Assembly: GCF_020509005.1 (NCBI RefSeq)
Contig: NC_063022.1
Coordinates: 2,108,001-2,172,000, forward strand
DNA length: 64,000 nt
From: Fulvia fulva
Lineage: Eukaryota > Ascomycota > Dothideomycetes > Mycosphaerellales > Mycosphaerellaceae
Direction: 5' to 3'
In this document: one piece after another, positions 34,767-46,400 of the stretch
How positions within the stretch are numbered: the first letter of the stretch is position 1
Layout: each line of letters opens with the position of its first letter
Position numbers and translations under genes: made by a program
Notes under the pieces: generated by a model
Database searches by the model: none
What the model saw: the letters and a program-made list of their open reading frames with translations, nothing else
Told to the model about the DNA's origin: nothing

Positions 34767-35286
34767 TGTCATGGTCTCCCCACAGAGAGTACAGAAGGTG
34801 GGGACAGAAGAGCCTCAGAGTGCTCAGAAGTCGTCAAGAAGTGACAGTCCAGCTTGGTGTGTGAGCGCCAAGAATCACATGCCCCGCAACATTCACTACG
34901 GGACCCAGCCCTCCAAATTCACCCCTCTACCAAACCTTGACAGATTCACTTCGGCTCGTGACTGTGTGACTCACGGCACTCCCGCGAGCACCCGCGACTG
35001 CGCTGGACCCTGGAAGAAGCACGTGGAAGACTCGGAACGTAGGGCAGGTTGGAATAAGGTTTTGAGCAAAGCTGCTGAGCGCGGCTTCGCACGGGTTAGC
35101 CCTGTTGATGCGGGGACACGCACTCGCGAGGGTCGCGTATAAATATCTGGCCTTCCCCAGGCCTCTCTTGCTTCCTTCGTCTTTTGTTTTGTGTAGCAAT
35201 CATACTATACCCTTTTGCATCTGCACTTCGCACCTGCATTCTCGCTTTCACCCTTGCATCTCACAGGCCAGGCTCTCGCCCTGACA
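34767..35286 (+). repeat. Gypsy-C 3' LTR
   Basis: 520 bp, offset 5755 from the 5' LTR. It differs from it only at 35174 (C) and 35206 (T), and is followed by the GGTAC duplication at 35287-35291. Confidence 0.97.
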
Positions 35287-35291
35287 GGTAC
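35287..35291. repeat. Gypsy-C target-site duplication, right copy
   Basis: GGTAC, identical to 29007-29011. Confidence 0.95.
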
Positions 35292-37382
35292 GGTAACGGA
35301 AGTACTTACCCTACTTCTTTAGATCTTCGCGACCCTCGTAGTTAAGCGGTAGTATATTCTAAAGGTATACTAGTAAGTCTTCCTTCTTCTTAATACCTAA
35401 GTACTATAGTAGGCGCTATACGATCGCGCCGGTCGCGCTAGCTACGGTAGCTATAGTAGTTATTACGTTACTAGTAGGCCCTAGGTTCTAGTTACCTCCT
35501 CCGCCGCTACTACGAGGGCGGTTATTGTCCTACTAAGGGTATAGCTACTCGGTCTCGTAGAAGGTCTCGTCTAACTCGGTACACTCCTTAATAACATCCT
35601 ATATACTATTTAGGTAACGGTTAACCTCTCGGTCGCCGAATATCTTAACGAAGTACTTACGGTTTAGGCGGTTACGGAAAAGTATTAGCTCGGTATTATC
35701 CCCCTAGTCTATCTAGGTACGTAACTTCGAGTAACGTACGAAGAATACGACAAAGGATTCCTTCTACTACTACTTATAGGTTATAATATCGACTATAGCC
35801 TTTATAGCTTCGTTCCGGGTACCGTACTATCGAGTTATCTAGTCTAGTAGCTCCTCGCCGGTACTAAACTCGTTATATAACTAATGTCCTAGGATAGGGA
35901 TACGTAGCTTAATAGTAGTCTAGACTTTACTATTAGTCTATCTATATAGAAAGTAGAGGGTATCCTACTTAGTACGGAAGGTCGCTACTATAAGCTTTAG
36001 TAGGATGCTCGTATACTAACTATCGAAAGATAGGTCGGTATCGTTCTTAAACTTCTTAGGATCTAGTACTCCCTTACTAATCTCTATACTACGCTCTAAG
36101 GTACGGTCGATATTAATAAGACGCTCGGCGAGGTCTACTAGCGGTGTCTATATACGATTAGTACGTCCTCCTCTAGTACGTACCGTCTCTTAGCGCTAGT
36201 TACGGCGGCGATTATCGCGGCCTCGATCCTTGTCCTTATCGCTACGGCCTAGGCCGTTATTATCATCGTTATCTCTACTACTACCCCTACCGCCCCCGGT
36301 AGCGGCTTTACGATATATACGCTAAAGCTTCTCGAGGGAGGTCTCTCGCGGGTAAGAGCGCGAGCGTAACGGACTACGGCCTCGACGCCTATTACCGTTA
36401 GTAGTATTGTCCTCTATAGCTTAGAGTCGAGTCTTTAAGTTATCGATCTCCTTCTATAACGCCTAGTTTATACTCTTAGTATCTTATACCTTCTTCTTAG
36501 CCTCTTATACCTTCTTCTTCTCCTTTTCGCTAAGATCGTAAAATTGCTTATATAGATCATTAGCTTACTTATACTTGTCCTAGACCTCCTTTATCTTAGC
36601 TAGGTCTAGTACGTTCTTAAGATCCTATACTATCTTCTATAAGGCGGACTTCTCGGTTCTAAGTATCTAATAGATACGGTCGTATTCGGCGTAGAGGTTA
36701 CGGTACTAGTCGTTCTAGAGGGCGTTTATACGTTATAAGACGTCGACTTGCTCGGTAGCGGTCTACGCGGTATTGAATCCTCGTAGGATAAAGTCGTATA
36801 AAGTCTTAGGATAGTCTCGGACTAACTCGGCGAGGTCGTTCGCGTCGACGTTCTAGAAATCGCTAGCGGCGATATGTTCGGCTCCGTCGAGGGAGTAGTA
36901 AATAGGTAGTATGTCGTCGCTACCCTTCTCCTAGTACTCCTTTAGCTCGTAGAGTTCTATAAAGTCAATAGCGCCTCTCTATTCCCTATCGAGTACCTTC
37001 TCCTATACTATATCTAACTCCTACTAAAGAGCGACGCCGGTATTAATCGTAATACGCCGGTCGTTATCTTAAGTCTAGGACTATAGAAAAGATAAGAGAT
37101 CTAGGAAAAGAGATATACGCTTACCTAAGGGCTTTTCCGGTAGTAGTATACCGTTCTAGGTCTATAAGTCTTACTAACTCGTTATAGTATAGGTATTAAC
37201 GCGACCTATCGCTATCGCTAAGGTCTTCGCGGCGTTAACTTCCCTAGGCATCTACGTACTTAGCGCCTTACCGTGTTCTACTACCCGCTCGTAGTCGCGT
37301 GTTCTTTAGTTCTATAAGTCTATTCCTATTATTACGCGTGCCTTACCTAGATCCGTAATCTAGGTAGGCTAGTAGAATAAAC
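35292..37382 (-). pseudogene. Gypsy-B gag and 5' leader
   Basis: Minus-strand sequence between Gypsy-C and the Gypsy-B 5' LTR, where gag is expected. Conceptual translation is stop-rich. It is Arg-rich at about 36170-36420 and coiled-coil-like with Lys/Glu repeats at about 36480-36620, and shows a weak capsid-like pattern at about 35560-35900. No clear zinc knuckle is visible. The assignment rests mainly on position. Confidence 0.65.
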
Positions 37383-37565
37383 TATAAGGGCGCGCGTACT
37401 ATAGGGTCCGAGAGAGATAGTTGTTGTTCTACGAAGCTACGAAGAGGAGCGCGAGGCGCGGCGAAGTTATATAGTTATACTAAGCCGCGCTAACCCGATA
37501 CGGAAGGTCCGCGGAATAGCCGGGCCGACGCTTTAGTAGTAAAGGGTCGCGGGCAGCCCGTGACA
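37383..37565 (-). repeat. Gypsy-B 5' LTR (right)
   Basis: 183 bp, partner of 23974-24156. It keeps the canonical end GTGACA and is followed by the TAGCC duplication (37566-37570). Confidence 0.92.
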
Positions 37566-37570
37566 TAGCC
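37566..37570. repeat. Gypsy-B target-site duplication, right copy
   Basis: TAGCC, identical to 23969-23973. Confidence 0.9.
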
Positions 37571-39000
37571 ATTCGGAGCCCTCTACTATTCTAATACGAT
37601 TAAAAGCGGTAATAATATCTAGCTTAGTAAAGTACTTCTTACTAGTAATACGATTAAGTATGTCTTATATTAAGGGTATAGGATACCTAGACTTGATCGT
37701 ACGTTTGTTAACTTATCTATAGTTAATATAGACTCTTAATCTACCTCCTAGTTTCTTAATAATAAGTACGGGTAATGAAGTATCTACTCTACCTTCGTAT
37801 CTACGAATGCCCTTCTAGGCCAACTGCTCTTAGACCTAGTACGCGATAACTTCGTCCTCCTAGTTTAATATCCGGTAAGGCCTACTAAAAGGCGGTATAG
37901 TTCCTAGCTTCAGCTTGATCTCGTAGTTAATACTAGGCCTATATAGTAGAAGCTCCTTCGTATCTTATTTAGAGAAGCAATATACGAATTCGTAATATAT
38001 AGGGAGAAGGTAGTCCTTTAGATCGATAGTCTCCTCCTTCTTACGTATAAATTTGTCTATATCGGCTTATATATATATCTTATAGGTAGAGAGAGTCGTA
38101 CTAACGCGTTACGCTACTAGTATAAACGCCGCTATACGTATATCAAGTCGCTCGATAGTCTTGTTACTAGAGAGCATCCTATAGCCGGTATTAGGTAAGT
38201 ATATCGCTACATTACGTATATTACGGGCGCTTATAGCGTAGGTAGTAAGTAGGTCTATAGTACGTATATCGCTAGGTTACTATAGCTCGTTCTTATTAAA
38301 GATAAATCATATATACCTCTGCTCTATTCCGCCTTACTATCTTCTTAATTGCCTCCGTACTAACTTCCTAGATGTCGACATCCGGTAGTATCGGCGTAGC
38401 TAGTTTCTTTTCGAATAATAGTTTGGCGGTTCGCGGGCGTTCCTTTATAATTATATTAGAGGTTATAGTCTAGACAGAATCTCTATCGTCGTCTTCTTCG
38501 ATAGTGGCTTAATATACTAGTTAGGTCTTTAGGGTAGGTTCGAAGGTCTGCTTAGTAATTACCGGTTCCTACTTATTGTTAACACTCTATACCTAGACTA
38601 GCTCGCTATCCTATAGGCAATACTCCTTATAGTGCTCCGAGTCGAGGGTTATAGTACCTAACGTAAAGTAGATACCTAGCTAGTGTTTATTATACTAGGG
38701 CCTACCTAGTATAATATTATACTCTAGATATATAACCTAGAAGGTTCTAGTCTCCTTATGACTATTACCGAGTATAAGTTCTAGGCTTATATAGTATTCT
38801 ATCATTTCCGCGGCTATCGAGCCGTTTACTAACCTAAGGGCTAGTAGGTTATTAAGCTTAATTAAGGGCGGATTATGTTTTTACGTATAGGAGAAGTCGA
38901 TATACTTAGAATTAGCACCGTTATTAAGGAAAGTAAATGCATTTTGCCTATTAGCTATCCCTAGTATTACGAGGTATAAGCCGATAATAGGGTTATATTC
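37571..39000 (-). pseudogene. Gypsy-A pol, proximal part: protease and N-terminal reverse transcriptase
   Basis: Minus-strand continuation of the Gypsy-A RT cut by Gypsy-B. RT fingers (about 37571-37900) include the conserved block before the palm. Upstream, about 38300-39000 fits the protease region by position. Stops are frequent. Rejoining at the TAGCC duplication leads into 23973, where the RT palm continues. Confidence 0.75.
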
Positions 39001-41331
39001 TATTTCTACTATCCTAAGAATATGTAATAATAGCTTAAGCCCTTCGGGTGGCTTTACTAGTAGTGCCTCTTCGTTATGTCTTATATTCTCCTTTTTATGT
39101 CTACTATTTATTACGCTTAAGTAGTAGACTAGGCATTTTCCCCCGGTAGTATAACGGTAGTACCGCTAGCGTTAGTACCTAGACGTACTAGTATCTCGTA
39201 CTCGAATAGCTCGTAAGTACGCTACTATAGGCGGTGACCGGGCTTACAATACTTCTTATAGAGGCTCTTACGTATATAGCGAGTGTTCTTAGCTTTATCT
39301 ATAGTCTTACTAAGGCTACTCTTAAATAGTTTAGGTCGGGTAGACTAAGCCTTACGGGTCGGCTTGTTAGAGCCTAAACCTACTAGCTTATCGTCCTTAT
39401 TGTCCTTATTACCGTCCTTCTTATCGTTCTTTAGCTTCTCGGAGCGTAGGTAGAGAGCGTCGAGGATCCTAAAGTCCTTATCTACCTAATAGAGATTGTC
39501 GATTATTTCTTATAACGATTCGGGACGGAAGTTAAGATACTTATTAAGATAGCGGACAGTTAGCTTACGTTATAGGTTATCTATCGTATCTTTACCCTTA
39601 AGGCCTAGGATGTTAGTATTCTAGCGCTACTTAGGGAAGAAGGTCTAGAAGCTATCCTTATTATCTATCTTAAGGTTACTTAGGCGATTATAAGCCCTAC
39701 TAATTAGGTTACGGTCTCCGTATCGCTTAGTAAGTTCCTTAATAAGGTCGTTAATGCCCTTATACGTCTTCTTACTACTAGTTAGGCTACTCGAGATAGT
39801 AGGGATCTTTAGTCTAACTAGTTCCTAAGTATTACCTAGTAAGGCTAGTAAGTCGTATACGAACTTAAGCACTACCTTCTTGTCGCGAAAGACCGTATAG
39901 TCGATAATAGTCTCTAACTCGGAGAAGAACTTCTCGAGGGAGGGTCTAGATAGCTTACTATTAATAGTACCGACGAGCTTCTCTAGCTTATCTACACTAC
40001 GCTAAGTCTTAAAGGGCTAGCTAAGGTCTAGATCGTACTTAACTAGAGACTCGAAGTCGTAGACCAGCTTCTTCTTCTTAGAAGAGCGGCGATAAGCACG
40101 AGCATCGCTGTCCGACTCCGAGTCCTTCTCTAACTCCTTAGATAATAGATCGGAGTCGTTACTATTATCCTTACGTATAGACTTCTGAGCCTTCTTTCTA
40201 GTAGTACGGCGAGCTGCCTTGTCCTCCTCGTCCTTGTTACTAGCCCTATTATCATCCTTATTATTGTCCTTAGATAGGGTTCGGCCGTTCTATAGGGCAC
40301 GACGCTATAATATAGCGCGAGATAGTAAGGATCGTACTCGAGAGCGGCCTCGGCGGTCTTCGAGTTACTTCTTAAGATTATCTACCTAAGTCTACTACGA
40401 CTTATTAAGATGCTTAATGTCGTTCTAGTAGGTTTAAGCTTCTATCTTATACGTATCGAGATCGAATTCGAGGGTCTTAATCTTCGAGTTATTATTAGAT
40501 AACTACTAAAGTGCCTCCTTAGCTTGCTTCTTTAGGGTGTCGTTCTTTGCGGTAAGTGTACTAATCTCTACGGACATTACTATATTTGATAATACCTTAG
40601 GTCGGGCCTTTAGGTTATTAAGTTCCTTAACTAGGGTGTCAAATTTATTACGTATCTATTAGTCGTAACTCTTCTATCTCCTAAGCTCTTACCCTACTTT
40701 ACCTAACTACTCGTAGAGGATAGTCGCTATCTATATTACGTTCCTATACTCTTACTCGGCGCGTCGTAGGATAAAGTAGATAGCCGCGGCGGTCTCGGGC
40801 TCTACTAGGAGCTTAACGAGCTAGTCGATATCGAGTTAAAGGAGGTCGTTTACGGGAACTCGGAGGGTTTTTACGACTTGTTATATATCCTCGCCCTTAC
40901 CTTCCTCGGTCGCGCCGTCGTCGTCGTAGTCGACTACCGCTATAGTAACGCCGTTATCGTCTTAGATCTCGTCGTCGTTTAGAAGATCGTACAAGTTAAA
41001 CTTACTAGGTAGGTTAGTAACTAGGCGCTATAAGTTCTCGAGTTTCTACTATATATCGTCGTCGGTAGTCTACTACTACTCTTATATTTGTCCTTAAGTC
41101 TATATATTAAATATAGACTCGCGCTATACTACTAGTCGTATAGCTAGTAGCGAGCCTTACTGTCCTTAGGGTCGTACTATATTAGGTACTACTTAGCCTA
41201 TAGTAGTCTCTTATACCGAGTCGCGCGTTTTTTTATCGTACGCCGTAATCTCTTATTACGGTTATTGTTAATAATCTACGCTCTTATAGATCCCGTCGTA
41301 GCTCTTCTACGGATATAGAGAGCTAGCTAAG
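39000..41331 (-). pseudogene. Gypsy-A gag and 5' leader
   Basis: Gag region on the minus strand. A degraded zinc-knuckle-like stretch (about 39170-39260, with a KPGHR-type core) lies near the gag-protease boundary. The central part (about 40070-40350) is rich in Arg, Lys and Ser codons. About 40380-40700 has a heptad-like coiled-coil look. The N-terminal part near 40900-41200 is acidic (Asp-rich). Stops throughout; the assignment rests on position plus the weak knuckle. Confidence 0.7.
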
Positions 41332-41492
41332 TATAACGGTTTATAGTCGTATTGATCCAAAGTAGCTAGGTACGTAGGAAAGAGGAGCGCGAGGTACGCC
41401 GAGGCTATATATAAGCCGAGGTGCTACGCTAGTACGCGCGGTCACGTGACCTACGTACTAGCTAGACATTTACTAGGCCTAGGGCCGTGACA
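41332..41492 (-). repeat. Gypsy-A 5' LTR (right)
   Basis: 161 bp, partner of 20473-20633, ending GCCGTGACA. It contains CACGTG at 41443-41448 and is followed by the CTATC duplication at 41493-41497. Confidence 0.92.
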
Positions 41493-41497
41493 CTATC
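41493..41497. repeat. Gypsy-A target-site duplication, right copy
   Basis: CTATC, identical to 20468-20472. Confidence 0.9.
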
Positions 41498-43080
41498 TAG
41501 TAGGTCTACTTAATAGGTACGTACGTTATGCCCTAACTCGCTATATCGCTTATAGCGTCGTAGCCTTAGTACTAGCTAAACACTATCTAGTAACTCTCTA
41601 CTTACTTCCTACCTCCTAGTATCCTCTAGAGGTATTAATTACGACGCCTTATCGAAGGTTAGAGACCCTCTAGACTGAATATACTTACGCTTTCGTGCTT
41701 TCTGCTATATAAGGGCCTCGTTAGACTTACGTAGCTTACTAATCTCGCTTCGTATAAGAGCTATCTAATACGCTATCTCTCTACTCCCTTTTATAAGCTA
41801 ATACAACCCTTCCTATAACGAGTTTAGCGATGAACCTGCCCGGGTACGCATTTTGTTCGTTACTAGTGTCGATTAAGAGTCGAATTCTTTTATAGTTCGT
41901 AGTATCTTCGACTCCTAAGGGGTAGAGTCCGGAGCTAGAGGAGTTAGTATACGTAGCTTAATATTAAGCTTGTCTATTACTACCTATAGATTAAATAGAA
42001 CCAAACCAGCGCCTCTAAAGCTCGATAGGATGTTCTCCTGTCTAAATATAGCGTTATAGGCTACCCGGAAGGCGCGTAGGAACTCTACTTTATCGATATA
42101 AGTACTACGCTAGCGTACTAAGCCCGAGAGCTAAGTACCGTATACCTTCTTTAAAGGCAAATAGCAACCTATATCTAATAGCTAGAGTAAGTACGAGGCG
42201 TACGATAGCATATATAGGGCCAAGATCTTGTATTCCTTATATAAATTCTAGAATGCCTTCGAGTTATAGCTCTCGTAGCTATTAATAATAAGTAGTCTCT
42301 ATACCCTAGTCGTACGAGCTATAGGATACTTCTAGAAATGCTCTAGCTACCGTATACCGAACTTATTATTAGTCTAGCCGTTCTCTATTAGCCCGATTGT
42401 CTAGTCTAGACCTAAGTTACCGTCTTAGTACTAGGTACTAATGTGCTATTTACCTATAAGGATAACGTAGGGTAGGAGCGCTATTCCGTCTATATAGATA
42501 GTCTTAATCACTATGACCTATTCTATATTGCCCTATTAAACGACCTTCCTCTTTCTACTACGCCTTTCTGAACCCGTAACGATGCTCTAAGACGTAATGA
42601 TACCTATTATAAACCCTGTCTCGTCGAAGTTATAGGTGTCCTAGTTAAGGATGCTATACTTCTCCTTTATATTACGTATAAGTAAGAACTACCTCTCGAT
42701 AACGTCTAGATCTTCTATTAGGACTCGCTAACGATCGTATCTACTTGTTATACGAAACTTTAGCTCACGATACCGCCTAATAAACCTGTCTATCTAATTA
42801 AGACTAGCAGGCTTAAGACCCTTCTCTTATAGTAATAAATCGGCTATTACTCGTATACTAGCCTTTAATAGTAGGAAACCTTAAAGATCTAGCTCGAGTA
42901 TATACTTAAGTATCACCCTCTCTTCTAGCTCTATAAGCTTCTTCGAATTAGGCTCGTAGTCACCCCGAGGAGGTCGTCTATTCAATCGATACCCTAGTAT
43001 AGTTCGAGACGCGTCGTATACCTTTATAGTAAGTCGCATCGTAATTATCGCGTCGCGTTTCGTAGCCTAGATAGCTAAGG
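41498..43080 (-). pseudogene. Fot1/Pogo transposase pseudogene
   Basis: Minus-strand DDE transposase of the Fot1/Pogo group. N-terminal to C-terminal: a CENP-B-like DNA-binding region (EERVILKYILELDLQGF and RFIRRYRELKFRITSRYDRQ, about 42700-42960), then the first catalytic block NFDETGFIIG (about 42605-42640), then a degraded DDE core with NKFGIRQLEHF-like sequence (about 42330-42420). The transposase would bind the terminal repeats and cut and paste the element at TA. The frame has several TAG codons, so the protein is dead. The extreme C-terminus lies in the 20319-20472 piece beyond Gypsy-A. Confidence 0.9.
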
Positions 43081-43155
43081 TCAGTTTGGCCTCGTTTGAA
43101 GATAATATACGCTATAATAGTAGTTATATAGCTATATCTATAGAAGTAGTACAGT

Positions 43156-43209
43156 TCTTAGTAAAAGTGGCCCGCTCGGTAGTATAGCCCGCTCGGTAGT
43201 AAAGTACGT
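43156..43209 (-). repeat. Fot1 right terminal inverted repeat
   Basis: Inverse of 20319-20372, with both inner ACTACCGAGCGGGC copies intact. It is followed by the TA duplication at 43210-43211. Confidence 0.88.
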
Positions 43210-43267
43210 TAAGGATTCTAGAGTAAATTCTTCCTAAAGTATATAAGTCTTCTATACTAAAGCTCCT
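43210..43267 (-). pseudogene. Copia-D segment 5: upstream edge of integrase
   Basis: The minus strand reads ELQYRRLIYFRKNLLQNP, which matches the Copia-1 segment ELQYRRCVHLSKGLLRNL and joins in frame to 20318 after removing Fot1. It is cut on the right by the Gypsy-E LTR. The remaining 5' part of Copia-D is not found in the window. Confidence 0.82.
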
Positions 43268-43465
43268 TATTACGGGCGAGAGTACTATAATAGGGTCGGG
43301 CAAAGATATATATAGTTACGCGAGCTATCTAAGAGAGCGCGAGAAGCGTAAGAAGATAAAGTCACGCGAATCGAGCTAGCGGGTACTAGCGGCCGCTAGC
43401 GCGCGGGCGTACGGCCGACGATACTATATTACGAGGCAGTTCGTAAAAAGGGCTGTCTCGTAATA
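43268..43465 (-). repeat. Gypsy-E 3' LTR
   Basis: 198 bp between the mutually inverted ends TATTACGGG and CTCGTAATA. A GTA plus seven-C tract (43469-43475) on the inner side is the polypurine tract. No second LTR copy is in the window, so the outer edge rests on the end motif and the Copia-D junction. Confidence 0.78.
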
Positions 43466-43479
43466 GTACCCCCCCTCCT

Positions 43480-46400
43480 CGAATAAGGAGCTCCTACGAC
43501 GTTTCTACGTTTAATACTCGGAGCGTATAGAGGCCTATCGCTAGTACTAATACTAGTACTAGTTTCGAGAGCTTTATCGAGGAAGCTATAGTTATACCGC
43601 GTTTATATATACGGTCCGAAGATTAGCGCTAGCCCGTATTAAGTTACCGGCTAATCTAGTCCGTCGAAGGTAGGCTTAGGTTTATCTAGGTATCGCTAGT
43701 AGAACGCGATTACGAGTTCTTTATATCTAGGTAGTACGGCTAACTACTTAGCCTAGCTCCGCGTACGATCCTTCTAAATAACTATATACTATATATTAAT
43801 ATACCTAATCTTAGAATCTACTAGATTCTCTACTTCGGTTCCTCCGATACCTAGCCTTCGCGTTCGACAATTACGGGCGCTAGTAGTAGTCTACGTTATC
43901 TAGGTATCCCTTCGGTTACTACGCGGCGTAACTTGCTCGTATAGAACACGTTATAGATTTATATCCTATTACTAAGTTCGAGTTTATACGAGCGTCTACC
44001 TACGGCCCTAACGACTCGAAACGGTCTAAGGAACTTATAATCGAGTTTCTTATTTAGGCGTATAGTCTTAATATTACGGGCATCTAGTAGAACTATATCG
44101 TTAGGCTAGTAGGTAGGCGCTAGCGCTCGCCGAGTGTTTACGGCGTCGGCCGTTCGTACTTACGTAAAAGTATATACGTCGCGTAGCTCGTCTAGGCGGT
44201 CGCGGCGTATAGACTCGAGCATCCGCCGTATTTATACTTAAGTATCTTATATATTATTAACTAACGCGTTAGCGGCCTCGACGTTAGGTACTTCCCGAGC
44301 TATAACTTATAGTTTAGCTAGGCTACTAAACTCTATCCGCGGGTAGCGGCTAGAGTCGGCGAAGAATAGAGTCATTCCGGTACTTATAGACTCGTAATTA
44401 TTAAGGGCGAACTCGGCGTCGGGTAGTAACTCGACCTAGTTATCTTGTTAATAGTTAGTATAGGCGCGAATATACTATCCGAGTACTTAGTTTATACGTT
44501 CTAATTGCCTATCCCTTTCTAGATAGAAGGCTATAGAAAGATTTTAGTAGATACTAAGCCTTACGTAGAGTCTATAGAAGAGCGCGCTAACGAAATACGT
44601 ACCTCTATCGCTTACGACTACCTCCGGTAGGCCGTATACGGGGAATATATACTTATAGAATAAGGTAGCGGCGTGCTTAGCGTTTAAGTCATTAGTAGGG
44701 AGTAGCCGTACGCGTTTAGTTAGTATATCGGTAACTATTATAATATATTTATAGATTAGTCTAGTATTAGGATCTTTACTAGCGGGTAGGTCGACGATAA
44801 AGTCTACGGCGATATACTTCTATTCGTAACCGGGCGTATAGTATAGGGATAGGGTGCCTTGCTTTATTAGTCTTAATAGAGTCGAGCGCCTATATATTAG
44901 GTAGTATCGTACGTATCTTACGACGTTACTTACTATACTAGGCTAGAAGAGGTTTTGCCTCTATAGTAGATTAAAAGTCCTTACTATACCTTAGTAGCTA
45001 GCTACTCTACTATTATAGTATTTGCGTACTATCTAGGTACGGAGGTTCTAAAAGGCTAGGATATATAAGGCTTTATCGACGTATAGTCGATCCGCGATAA
45101 TTTCGTAATCTAATACGGCGATCTTCTATTGTTATAGCTATACGTTAGCAATCCCTTACTAGAGATCGGACTTTAGTTTAAGTATACGTATCGTTATAGA
45201 CCGGCTATTATATACTTCTATATATAGTTCTTCTTTATATAACTCCGTTTACTCCCGTTCCTCTAGTAGCGTAGGTTCGTCTAACGGCTCTATACTTCCT
45301 TCGATAGGTTGCTCGTTACTAGGCGTCTCTTCGACTAGGACTCTACTATCTAGTTCCGAGTCGATGTTACTACCTACCTCGGCGTTATTTAGTTCGAGTA
45401 ACGGCTATATTACGTCTTACTAGGCGAGGCGGGTTAATTGCCGGGGGGGGTAGCGATATTGCTAGTATAGTAGTCTTCTTCTTTATCGTCCGAGTCGCAA
45501 ATTAATAGTACTTAATAGTTTATTAGTAGGTCGTCCTATACTTATATAGCAAACTAAGTAACGGTATCTAGGTTATAGGGTTTTAGAATAGTCTATTATT
45601 AATACTACGTTCTAGTATCGCCTACCCCCGCCGGTATGTCCTAAGAGCGATAGGTAAGACTATCTAGTTTCGTTCCTTAGGCGCCCGGGCGATAGGTAAT
45701 CTTAAAGTTGAACTAGGATAGGAACTTAGCCTAGCGTACCTAGCGCCGGTTAAGCTACTTAGTAGTTATAAAGTACTTAAGATTACGGTAATCGGTAAGT
45801 ACCCGAACTAGCTTATCGTCTATAGCGCCGATAAGTTCCGGTTACTATTCCTCGAACGCCTTAACGATAGCTAGTAGCTCTTTATCGTAAATGTCGTAGT
45901 TATATTCTTACGGACTAAGCTTCTTCGAGTAGAACGCTACGGGTCTAAGAACGCCGTTAATTATCTATAATAGTACCCCTATATTGACCTAGTTAGTAGA
46001 GTCTATTTCTACCTAAATCTGCTCGCCTAGTTAATAATAGGCTAGTATACCTACTTAGCTAAAGCGCTACTTAAGTTCCTTAAAGGCTATATCGTACTAT
46101 TAGGTCTATATAAAGGATAGCTTCTTAACTACCTTACCGTTAACTTTGCTCTTTTTACCTATCTTCGTAAGGTCTATAAGGCACGCGGTTACTTTAGAGA
46201 AGGCGTAGATAAACTTTCTATAGAATCTAGTAAAGCTAAGGAACGTAAGAACGTCCTTAACGTTACGAGGCACCTTCTAGTTTATAATAGCTTTAATCTT
46301 TATAGGGTCTATCTTAACGCCCTCTGGCGTAATAATAAGGCCTAGGTATTTAATTCGTTTGACGTAGAATTCACACTTGTCGATATCTACTAGTAGCCCT

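Larger units (their letters stand above)
29012..35286 (+). mobile_element. Gypsy-C, young full-length chromovirus-type Ty3/Gypsy retrotransposon
   Basis: A 6275-bp element with two 520-bp LTRs that differ at two positions (29419 T versus 35174 C; 29451 C versus 35206 T), a GGTAC duplication, gag, a long open pol, a polypurine tract and a promoter-like LTR. It has ordinary CA/TG content and high GC, unlike everything around it, so it arrived after the host repeats were mutated and has escaped RIP. It lies inside Gypsy-B between gag and protease, opposite in strand. The only visible defect is a frame break in gag. The architecture matches fungal chromoviruses such as MAGGY; the exact family was not searched. 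Confidence 0.96.
23974..37565 (-). mobile_element. Gypsy-B, full-length minus-strand Ty3/Gypsy carrying Gypsy-C inside
   Basis: Two 183-bp LTRs (23974-24156 and 37383-37565) and the target duplication TAGCC bracket the element. Without Gypsy-C it is about 7.3 kb. It inserted in the reverse-transcriptase gene of Gypsy-A. Its own gene order on the minus strand is gag (about 35292-37300), then protease, RT, RNase H, integrase and chromodomain (29011 down to 24170). The RIP pattern is dense, with many TAG codons. Confidence 0.93.
20473..41492 (-). mobile_element. Gypsy-A, full-length minus-strand Ty3/Gypsy carrying Gypsy-B inside
   Basis: Two 161-bp LTRs (20473-20633 and 41332-41492) and a CTATC target duplication define the element. 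Without Gypsy-B it is about 7.4 kb. Coding order on the minus strand is gag (about 39000-41200), protease (about 38300-39000), reverse transcriptase (37571-38300 continued at 23600-23973), RNase H (about 23000-23500), then integrase plus chromodomain (20650-22900). It inserted in the Fot1 element 154 bp from its end. RIP-inactivated. Confidence 0.93.
20319..43209 (-). mobile_element. Fot1/Pogo-type DNA transposon, split by Gypsy-A
   Basis: Without the nested Gypsy stack the element is about 1.87 kb (20319-20472 plus 41498-43209), the usual size of Fot1-like elements. It has inverted terminal repeats starting ACGTACTTTAC at both ends and a TA target duplication (20317-20318; 43210-43211), as expected for the Tc1-mariner/Pogo superfamily. 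Rejoining the Copia-D flanks across one TA restores a Copia reading frame (..NPYKVIDLKEP..), confirming the insertion. The transposase is on the minus strand in the right piece. RIP-degraded. Confidence 0.92.
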
